Below are positions 58,101 through 64,000 of a stretch of DNA of 64,000 nt, piece by piece; the stretch's first letter is position 1, and each line of letters begins with the position of its first letter. The stretch comes from Desulfovibrio sp. JY (GTDB lineage Bacteria > Desulfobacterota > Desulfovibrionia > Desulfovibrionales > Desulfovibrionaceae), in assembly GCA_021730285.1 (NCBI GenBank), contig CP082962.1:3667501-3731500 (forward strand), in the 5' to 3' direction. The notes beneath the pieces are model-generated. The model was not told the DNA's origin and ran no database searches. It worked only from the letters and a program-made list of their open reading frames with translations. Made by a program: the position numbers and the translations under genes.

Positions 58101-58481
58101 CCTGGCCAGGCAGCAGCCTTCGTGGGAAAAATTCCGTCTTGAGAGTCACTTTTGCAGTCGTGTTGCTTGAAGGATTGGGAGCGCAATAAAGAATGAGGGG
58201 GGCAATAGAAGAGAAAAGCGGCTGGGCACGTCGTCGTGGAGGCAAGATCGTGAGGAAGGAGACGGCAGTTTTTGCCTGGCAATTCCCCTTTCACTATAGC
58301 AAAGTTAACATAATTTACATTATGAGACAAATAGAAAGGGACGGAAGGGTTCCCCAAAGGCCCGTTGGAAACCTCGATATCCTACAGCGCCAAGCCTCCC
58401 CGCGTCTCATCAAAACAGCCTGGGAATGCCCCCGTGCCGCGCCATGCAAGCCTCCGCCACCTGGCGGACCTCAGTCAGGCA
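58101..58481. other. gene-free stretch
   Basis: No coding region, RNA or clear regulatory signal that I can support. Short open frames here have no ribosome sites and no recognisable protein features. Confidence 0.5.
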
Positions 58482-58649
58482 TCAGCGACCGCTGGGATTT
58501 TTCACGGCGCACCGGCAGTCGCCAAGCTTTTTTGCCGCGACGATGCGTTCTAGGATTGTGGACCTTCCGCTGGCAACCACGTCTTCCTCGATGTCCCGGA
58601 CCGTGTAGCCAAAACAATGGCAAATCAATGTATCAGCGGTCTTTTCCAT
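58482..58649 (-). CDS. small BFD-like [2Fe-2S]-binding protein
   Basis: 55-residue protein with four Cys in two C-x-C pairs: C10-H-C12 (LICHCFGYTVRDIEED) and C45-R-C47 (KLGDCRCAVKNP). The helices between (GRSTILERIVAAKK) fit the BFD-like [2Fe-2S] fold seen in bacterioferritin-associated ferredoxin and CopZ N-termini. The ATG is chosen because the family begins near here. Standalone; it may move electrons or iron. Confidence 0.75.
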   Translation of the reverse strand: MEKTADTLICHCFGYTVRDIEEDVVASGRSTILERIVAAKKLGDCRCAVKNPSGR

Positions 58650-58793
58650 GAAAAACAACCTATTGGGCGTAATGACCGTAAAGCCTACGCTTCTCGTGGC
58701 CGTCCCCGACCCTGTCAACCCGTTGTCATGAGCGTGTGAAAGACGATTTGTAATACGATACGGATATGTAAACGTTTTCTATACGTCCGACGG

Positions 58794-60530
58794 CTAAAGA
58801 AACAAGCCCACCCGGGAAAACGACGCCACGTCGAAAAGCCCCTGATCCGTGAGCCGCAGTGCCCCGATCACTTCCAGGGAGACAAACGACATGGCCATGA
58901 AGGGATGGTCCAGCGCCTCGGGCTTCGGCCTGGCGATCTGCCTGTACGCCGCCCGCAAGGCGACAAGGCCCTCCATGACCACCTCCAGCGGCGCATCGCT
59001 CATGAGCCCGGCCACGGGCAGCCGCACCTGGGCCAGGAGCTTGCCGCCGCCGGCCACGGCGAAACCGCCGCCCGAAACCATCAGCGCCTGGGCGGCCAGG
59101 ATCATGTCCGCGTCATTGGTGCCGGCCACAATCAGGTTGTGCGCGTCGTGGGCCACGGTGCCGGCGATGGCCCCGTTTTGCAACTTGAGCCCGGCAATAA
59201 ATCCCAGGCCGATGTTGCCCGTGGCCTTGTGGCGCTCGATGACCGCCAGCTTGGCCAGGTCGCGTGACGGATCGGCCACGGCCAGTCCATCCTTGACCAG
59301 GGCGTCCATGACGCGGCATTCGGTGACGATCTGCCCGGGAATGAGTCCGATAGCCCTTATCCGAGCGCCCTTTTGGGCCGGGATGGCCAGCCGGGCCTCG
59401 GTCACGTCCCCGGCCACATGCATGGCCCGCGGCGGCGTCAGGCACGAATAATCGGAAAACTCCATGTCGGCAACATGCCGCCCTTTCAAGAAAACATCCG
59501 CAATATCAAAGGATTTGAGATCGTTTACGAGAACGAAATCCGCCCGGTAGCCCGGGGCCACGGCCCCCCTGCGACGCAGGTTGAAATAGCGGGCCGGATT
59601 GATCGAGGCCATGGCCACGGCCGCAACCGGCGGCACGCCGCAGGCGATGGCTTGGGCTACCAGGGCATTGAGGTGCCCTTTGCGGCTCAAATCGACCGGG
59701 TCGCGGTCGTCGCTGACCAGGGAGAAACGTCCGGCGTTTTCGGCCGTGACCAGCGGGATCAGCTCTTCGAGATTTTGTTCGGTGCTCCCCTGCCGGATCA
59801 TGATATGCATGCCCCGGCGCAGCTTTTCCCGGGCTTCCTCAAGATGCGTGCATTCGTGGTCCGAACCCGGCCCGGCCGTGACGTAGGCATCGAGCGCCCG
59901 GCCGGTCAGCCCCGGAGCGTGGCCGTCGATGACCCGGCCCCGGGCGGCCCGTATCTTGCGCAGCATGTCCTCGTCGCCGGCCACCACGCCCGGATAGTTC
60001 ATGACTTCGGCCAGGCCCAGGATGCGGTCCGGGTGCCGGGCCAGCATGGCCGCCACGTCCGTCGCGCCGATCCTGGCCCCGGACGTGGCCATGTCCGTGG
60101 CCGGCACGCACGACGGCATCATGAAATAGCAGGTCACGGGCAGATCGCGGCTACAGGCCAGCATGTACTCGATGCCGGCGAGCCCCAGGACGTTGGCGAT
60201 CTCGTGGGGATCGCACATGACGGCGCAGGTGCCGTGCGGGGCCACGGCCCGGGCGAAGACCGGCGGGGACAGCAGCGTCGATTCGATGTGAATGTGCCCG
60301 TCGATGAGCCCCGGACAGAGGTAGCGGCCGTCGGCTTCGATGACCCGCGCCGCCTCCCGGCCGGAAAAACCAACGACAACGCCGTCGGCCACGGCCACGT
60401 CGGCCTCGTGGATTTCACCGGAGAGCACGTTGACCAGTCGTGCGCCCTTGATGAGCAGGTCCGCCGGCGCGTCGCCGCGGGCTACGGCCAGTCGTCGCCG
60501 GTAAGTGTCCAGTTTTTCGGGTTCGGGCAT
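58794..60530 (-). CDS. ade: adenine deaminase
   Basis: 578-residue amidohydrolase that converts adenine to hypoxanthine and ammonia. The metal-binding motif CPGLIDGHIHIESTLLSP is followed by the His/Glu site in AEVMNYPGVVAGDEDM and DDRDPVDL. The C-terminal domain (GLIPGQIVTECRVMDALVKD) is specific to Ade rather than adenosine deaminase. GGAGG lies seven bases before the ATG, within a palindrome GGAGGCCTCC. It is divergent from tgt. Confidence 0.94.
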   Translation of the reverse strand: MPEPEKLDTYRRRLAVARGDAPADLLIKGARLVNVLSGEIHEADVAVADGVVVGFSGREAARVIEADGRYLCPGLIDGHIHIESTLLSPPVFARAVAPHGTCAVMCDPHEIANVLGLAGIEYMLACSRDLPVTCYFMMPSCVPATDMATSGARIGATDVAAMLARHPDRILGLAEVMNYPGVVAGDEDMLRKIRAARGRVIDGHAPGLTGRALDAYVTAGPGSDHECTHLEEAREKLRRGMHIMIRQGSTEQNLEELIPLVTAENAGRFSLVSDDRDPVDLSRKGHLNALVAQAIACGVPPVAAVAMASINPARYFNLRRRGAVAPGYRADFVLVNDLKSFDIADVFLKGRHVADMEFSDYSCLTPPRAMHVAGDVTEARLAIPAQKGARIRAIGLIPGQIVTECRVMDALVKDGLAVADPSRDLAKLAVIERHKATGNIGLGFIAGLKLQNGAIAGTVAHDAHNLIVAGTNDADMILAAQALMVSGGGFAVAGGGKLLAQVRLPVAGLMSDAPLEVVMEGLVALRAAYRQIARPKPEALDHPFMAMSFVSLEVIGALRLTDQGLFDVASFSRVGLFL

Positions 60531-60550
60531 AAGGAGGCCTCCGCGTTGTC

Positions 60551-60579
60551 TTGATGGGTGTCGGGAAATCCCTTATATC
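60551..60579 (+). promoter_or_regulatory. putative tgt promoter, leaderless start
   Basis: TTGATG and TATATC with a 17-base spacer. The expected start of transcription (about 7 bases on) falls on or next to the ATG at 60587, suggesting a leaderless message. Confidence 0.45.
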
Positions 60580-60586
60580 ATGGCAC

Positions 60587-61711
60587 ATGAACCTGCCAGG
60601 AACTTTTACGCTGGGCCCCGGCGACGGGCGCGCCCGGACCGGCCGGCTGACCACCGCCCACGGCGAAATCGAAACCCCCGTCTTCATGCCCGTCGGCACC
60701 CAGGGGACGGTCAAGAGCCTCTGCCCGGACGACCTGCGCGCCATCGGGGCACAGATCATTCTCGGCAACACCTACCACCTCTACCTGCGCCCGGGCGACG
60801 AGCTTGTGGCCAAGATGGGCGGCCTACACCGCTTCATGGCCTGGGACGGGCCCATTTTGACCGATTCCGGCGGATTCCAGGTGTTCAGCCTCTCCGGGCT
60901 TCGCCGCATCACCGAGGAAGGCGTGACCTTCTCCTCCCACATCGACGGCTCCAAGCACCTCTTTTCCCCGGAAAAGGTCATCTCCATCGAGCGCAACCTC
61001 GGCTCGGACATCATGATGGTGCTGGACGAATGCGTACCCTATGGCGCGGACCGGGCCTACACCGAAAAATCCCTGGGGCTCACCACCCGCTGGGCGACGC
61101 GCTGTCGGGCGGCCCATGCGCCCTTGGACCGGGGCCAGCTCCTTTTCGGCATCGTACAGGGCGGGTTCTTCAAGGACCTGCGCGCCGAAAGCGCCCGCCA
61201 GCTCATCGACCTGGACTTCGAGGGCTACGCTCTGGGCGGCCTGTCCGTCGGGGAAAGCCGGGCGGAAATGTACGACATCCTTTTCGACGCGGCCCCCCTG
61301 CTCCCGGCCGACAAGCCCCGCTACCTCATGGGCGTCGGCGCGCCGCGCGATCTGCTCGCCGGCATGGCCGCCGGGATCGACATGTTCGACTGCGTGCTGC
61401 CCACGCGAAACGCCCGAAACGGCACCCTTTTCACCTTCCAGGGCAAGGTCAACATCAAACGGGCCGAATACCGCGAGGACGACAGCCCCCTGGAAGCGGA
61501 CTGCCCCTGCTACGCCTGTCGCACCTTCTCCAAGGCCTACCTGCGCCATCTCTACGTCGCCCGCGAACTCCTCTCCTACAGGCTCAACACCCTGCACAAC
61601 CTGACCTTTTTTTCCCGCTTCATGGCCCAGGCCCGCCAAGCCATCCGTGAAGGCCGCTTCGATGCCTTCCGCTCCGCCATGGAAGCGGCGTATCCGGAGA
61701 CGGATGCGTAA
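60587..61711 (+). CDS. tgt: queuine tRNA-ribosyltransferase (TGT)
   Basis: 374-residue enzyme that swaps guanine for preQ1 at the wobble position of GUN tRNAs. The catalytic Asp93 is in [14 protein letters not shown], with the second catalytic Asp in [14 protein letters not shown]. The zinc site is C306-x-C308-x2-C311 ([10 protein letters not shown]) plus a downstream His. The ATG at 60587 is chosen as the family start. No SD is seen; see the promoter above. A long hairpin follows the stop. Confidence 0.95.
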   Translation: MNLPGTFTLGPGDGRARTGRLTTAHGEIETPVFMPVGTQGTVKSLCPDDLRAIGAQIILGNTYHLYLRPGDELVAKMGGLHRFMAWDGPILTDSGGFQVFSLSGLRRITEEGVTFSSHIDGSKHLFSPEKVISIERNLGSDIMMVLDECVPYGADRAYTEKSLGLTTRWATRCRAAHAPLDRGQLLFGIVQGGFFKDLRAESARQLIDLDFEGYALGGLSVGESRAEMYDILFDAAPLLPADKPRYLMGVGAPRDLLAGMAAGIDMFDCVLPTRNARNGTLFTFQGKVNIKRAEYREDDSPLEADCPCYACRTFSKAYLRHLYVARELLSYRLNTLHNLTFFSRFMAQARQAIREGRFDAFRSAMEAAYPETDA

Positions 61712-61715
61712 GGCG

Positions 61716-61761
61716 CTGGGGGAGGGGACCCTTTTTTGCAAAAAAGGGTCCCCTCCCCCAG
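61716..61761. repeat. 46-bp perfect hairpin after tgt
   Basis: 23-bp arms, exact complements, with no unpaired loop bases. The base is GC and the top is CCCTTTTTTG/CAAAAAAGGG. Likely a transcript end or boundary element of the type B class. Confidence 0.85.
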
Positions 61762-61837
61762 ACCCCCACCCTCCCCAAAAACTCCTCACGGGCTATATTC
61801 GCAAAAAAAATTGGTCACAGTGATCGGATGATCCCCG

Positions 61838-61905
61838 TTGAAAGTTTTTGAAGGGGGTCCAGGGGGAAACTTTTTTCAAAAAGTTTCCCCCTGGCCGCCG
61901 GAGGC
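61838..61905 (-). repeat. type B hairpin repeat, copy identical to 47446
   Basis: 68 bp, base-for-base identical to 47446-47513. It lies 19 bases past the nitroreductase stop on the minus strand, same sense orientation as the ABC exporter copy. Confidence 0.92.
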
Positions 61906-61924
61906 ACCCTCCTCCCCCTCCTCC

Positions 61925-62743
61925 TCAAAAAAAGGTCACAGGCGGCATGTCGCGGGGGGGAATAGCGAGAGGGCGGATGGCGGGCTGGCCGAGGAGCAGC
62001 GCTGCGTAGCCCTTGTGCCCTTCCGGAATGCCGAGGAGCGCGCCGAGGGGCGGATGGGCGTCGAGGGCGAAGATCAGGTAGCCGCACCAGCAAGCCCCGT
62101 AGCCGCCGGCCGCGGCGGCGATTTCCAGCCAGGCGGCGGCAATGGCCGCGTCGAGGGCCGGAGTGATGCCGGCATCCGGCGCGTGGACCACCACCACATG
62201 GGGCGCGCCACGGAAGATCACGTCCCGACCCTTGGCCACGGCCCGGGCCGCGCCAGCCAGATGCAGATCGGCGGCGCGCTGGGTATCGGCCGCGACCTCG
62301 GCCGCGATCCACTCGAGCACGCCGCGGCGCGCCACGTCCATGCGTTCCGGGCCATCCACCACCACATAGCCGACCTGCCGGGCGTTGTGTCCGGTGGGGG
62401 CATGGCGCACCGCCTCGATAAGCGCCAGGATTTCCTCGTGGGAAAGCGTCTGGGGCGCGTAGTTGCGGCAGGAGCGGCGGGACATGAGCAGCCGGCGCAG
62501 GCTGGCCAGGTCCGGCAGTTCCCGGCGTTTGACCGGCGAAAACTGCTCCTCGGGCAAAAGCGCGTGGTGAAAGGCCCCTGTCGGGCAGGCAATGACGCAG
62601 TGGCCGCAGCGGATGCAGTGCGCTTCGCGGCCGGCCAGGGCATGGGGCGGTTCCTCCCCTTTCTGCCGGACCAGACTGGCTGGGCAGGCCGCCACGCAAA
62701 GGCCGCAGCCCGTACATTTCTCGCCGATGGTGAAAAGGGGCAT
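61925..62743 (-). CDS. ferredoxin-nitroreductase fusion protein
   Basis: 272-residue cytoplasmic flavoprotein. The N-terminus has two 4Fe-4S motifs: CTGCGLCVAACP and CIRCGHCVIACPTGAF. From about residue 75 there is an FMN-nitroreductase domain (SRRSCRNYAPQTLSHEEILA; APTGHNARQVGYVVVDG), with GCWCGYLIF-type NTR core. This layout is common in anaerobes, where ferredoxin feeds the flavin. One base separates it from the upstream glycosyltransferase-like gene. Substrate unknown. Confidence 0.88.
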   Translation of the reverse strand: MPLFTIGEKCTGCGLCVAACPASLVRQKGEEPPHALAGREAHCIRCGHCVIACPTGAFHHALLPEEQFSPVKRRELPDLASLRRLLMSRRSCRNYAPQTLSHEEILALIEAVRHAPTGHNARQVGYVVVDGPERMDVARRGVLEWIAAEVAADTQRAADLHLAGAARAVAKGRDVIFRGAPHVVVVHAPDAGITPALDAAIAAAWLEIAAAAGGYGACWCGYLIFALDAHPPLGALLGIPEGHKGYAALLLGQPAIRPLAIPPRDMPPVTFF

Positions 62744-62744
62744 A

Positions 62745-63677
62745 CTACTTCGTCTCCGCGTTGTCGTTTTGGGAGCCGCCGAAGCGGGATTGCAGGACGG
62801 CCAGGGCTTTTTCTTCCTGCTCCACATATAATTCCGGCGCAAAAAGGGCCTTGTGCCCGCCGACGGTATGGCGCAACACCGGGGACAGGGAAACATGGCC
62901 GAACGTGTGGCCCAGGCGGACCATATCCCCGAACCAGGCCACGCCGATGTCCAAAATGCCGTTGCCGGTCTCGGGATTGCCCACGTCGACATAGGCCCCG
63001 AACGGACGCGCCTGCCCTTGCGGGCAGGTGACCGGCCGGGCCATCTCCATATTGATCAGACAGCAATATTCGTTGAGCCGGCATTCTGGCAGCGGCCAGG
63101 GATGGCGCACGAGTTCCTCGGTCGGCTCCTGGGTATACAGCCGGCGGTAGATCTCGGCCGGCAGGGCGTCGTAGAGGGCGCGGAGTTCGGCGAAGTCGGG
63201 CCGGTATTCCAGGTAGCGGCCCGGGCCGCAATGGCCGAAACGTTTGGCCGGACACAGCCAGCACTGCCCCACTTCTCCCACGCCGATATTTTCGCCCATA
63301 TGCCCGAGCAGCAGCCCGACCGCGTCGCCGATAAACTCGCAGTCGTTGTGGATAAGGAGCAGATAGCGCTTGTCCATGTGTTCGAAGGCGTACTGGTAGC
63401 GCAGGCTGTGGCGGTAGCCGGTGTCGCCCAGGCGTGACGGATCCACGGCATAGCGCCAGTTCATGAGCTGCGGGCGGAAATGCACGAGCCGATCGCCGAG
63501 CACCTGTCGGATGTCCCCATGGGCGAAGGCTTCATTGACCGCGGCGCGTTCCTCGATGAAGTAGACCTTGTCGATCCAGCGGCCCGAATGCTCAAGCAAC
63601 GACAAAAGGGACAGCACGGTCTGGGCCGGTTTGCCGAAGACGTTTATGGCCACGTCGACGATGCGCGTGTTCATCAT
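62745..63677 (-). CDS. glycosyltransferase-like hypothetical protein
   Basis: 310-residue protein with a GT-A-like N-terminus: AINVFGKPAQTVLSLLSLLE, KVYFIEERAAVNEAFAHGD, and LLLIHNDCEFIGDAVG, where HNDCE may stand in for the metal-binding DxD motif. The middle has a Cys/His cluster (CWLCPAKRFGHCG). I do not recognise the family with certainty. It precedes the nitroreductase gene by one base, so both are on one message. Confidence 0.6.
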   Translation of the reverse strand: MMNTRIVDVAINVFGKPAQTVLSLLSLLEHSGRWIDKVYFIEERAAVNEAFAHGDIRQVLGDRLVHFRPQLMNWRYAVDPSRLGDTGYRHSLRYQYAFEHMDKRYLLLIHNDCEFIGDAVGLLLGHMGENIGVGEVGQCWLCPAKRFGHCGPGRYLEYRPDFAELRALYDALPAEIYRRLYTQEPTEELVRHPWPLPECRLNEYCCLINMEMARPVTCPQGQARPFGAYVDVGNPETGNGILDIGVAWFGDMVRLGHTFGHVSLSPVLRHTVGGHKALFAPELYVEQEEKALAVLQSRFGGSQNDNAETK

Positions 63678-63785
63678 GGGCGGCGGGCCTTAGGGGATGG
63701 AGGTTGCGGGGATGCTCTTCGACCTTTTAGCCCATGGTCGGTCAGCCGGCAACCTGACCGGCCTGGGCTCCTCCCCGGGCCGGGA

Positions 63786-64000
63786 TCACTTGGCGGGCAC
63801 CAGACGCAGTTTGCGAATAAAAAGGGCCATCGGCCGCACGTCCGTGGCGGCGAAGGTGGTCTTGCCGTGGTTCCAGTCACTGTAGGCGATGGCGATCGTG
63901 TTGTGTCCCTGGCGTCCGGCGATGGGGATGCGACGGGACTCGCGGGCGTCGGCCGGCAGGTTGGCGAAGGTTTCGACCACCGTCCCGTTGACGGCGACCG
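63786..64000 (-). CDS. hypothetical protein, 3' part only (cut by window)
   Basis: The frame is open to the right window edge; only the last 71 codons are visible. The visible part is beta-rich (VAVNGTVVETFANLPADAR; HNTIAIAYSDWNHGKTTFAA; MALFIRKLRLVPAK). It could be the C-terminal carbohydrate-binding or sandwich domain of a larger protein. No family assigned. Confidence 0.5.
   Translation of the reverse strand, partial: VAVNGTVVETFANLPADARESRRIPIAGRQGHNTIAIAYSDWNHGKTTFAATDVRPMALFIRKLRLVPAK

Noticed and set aside
57979-58357. Minus-strand peptides with GVFFKY-type sequence over the structured element
   Set aside because: The similar peptide at 47220 arises because the DNA core is repeated; no ribosome site, and base changes keep pairing, not codons.
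58650-58793. TTGACA on the minus strand as a promoter for the BFD-like gene
   Set aside because: No acceptable -10 hexamer at 16-18 bases.

Overview
The window is one contiguous stretch of GC-rich bacterial chromosome. Its gene content and order point to a sulfate-reducing member of the Desulfovibrionaceae (Desulfovibrio/Solidesulfovibrio type). Supporting signs are a selenocysteine-containing selD next to a DsrE-like gene, a mfd-surA-surA-rodZ-recO-glyQS block, ilvBNC behind a DUF465 gene, a ferredoxin-nitroreductase fusion, and many oriented hairpin repeats between genes. This placement is inferred from gene families, not from a marker-gene search. I saw no rRNA, tRNA, CRISPR array, transposase, integrase or prophage gene. 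It reads as core chromosome, with a few lineage-specific genes and dispersed intergenic repeats.

Layout. 1-4046: Mrp/ApbC ATPase (cut by the window edge), pgsA, a small basic protein, an FtsB-like protein, a TPR protein and a lipoprotein, then a terminator. 4223-8662: fbp, tsaD, trxA-trxB and bamD. 8742-15959: a divergent HisD-like protein, an EF-G paralogue, an acyltransferase, rsmD, coaD, miaA and a zinc amidase with a Tat-like signal. 16013-19615: tatA (minus strand), a Cys-rich protein, a hypothetical, a HAD phosphatase, yggT, yggU and DUF465. 19618-22810: ilvB-ilvN-ilvC. 22872-31812: secreted and lipoprotein genes, a methyltransferase bracketed by inverted repeats, GNAT, LOG, beta-CASP metallohydrolase, infA, M29 aminopeptidase, a secreted protein and cheW. 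32021-44114: mfd, two SurA-like chaperones, a RodZ-like protein, recO, glyQ, glyS and rpsT. 44201-47064 (minus): DUF1858-like protein, selenoprotein selD, DsrE-like protein and a glycosyltransferase. 47484-51231 (minus): a translationally coupled trio of a LeuA/NifV-family synthase, a membrane protein and an ABC exporter. 51393-57822: elbB, a YdjC deacetylase, an iron alcohol dehydrogenase, a PAS histidine kinase and typA. 58482-61711: a small BFD-like protein, ade and tgt. 61925-64000 (minus): a ferredoxin-nitroreductase, a glycosyltransferase-like protein and a cut hypothetical.

How the genes work together. Envelope and cell-division functions recur: pgsA, ftsB-like, bamD, amidase plus tatA, two surA-like, rodZ-like. 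So do translation functions: tsaD, miaA, tgt, rsmD, glyQS, rpsT, infA, EF-G, typA. Other groups serve branched-chain amino acid synthesis and thiol redox. The strongest observations are: (1) selD is itself a selenoprotein, with an in-frame UGA at codon 14 and a hairpin just 3' of it; (2) an approximately 80-bp structured element occurs twice with arm sequences that differ but still pair; (3) oriented hairpin repeats occur, including a 68-bp pair with 100% identity, one of which carries the stop codon of the ABC exporter in its loop; (4) a SurA-like lipoprotein and the nearby RodZ-like protein share the same C-terminal domain. I found no wholly new defence or biosynthetic system. The LeuA-like/membrane/ABC trio is the best candidate for an uncharacterised functional unit.
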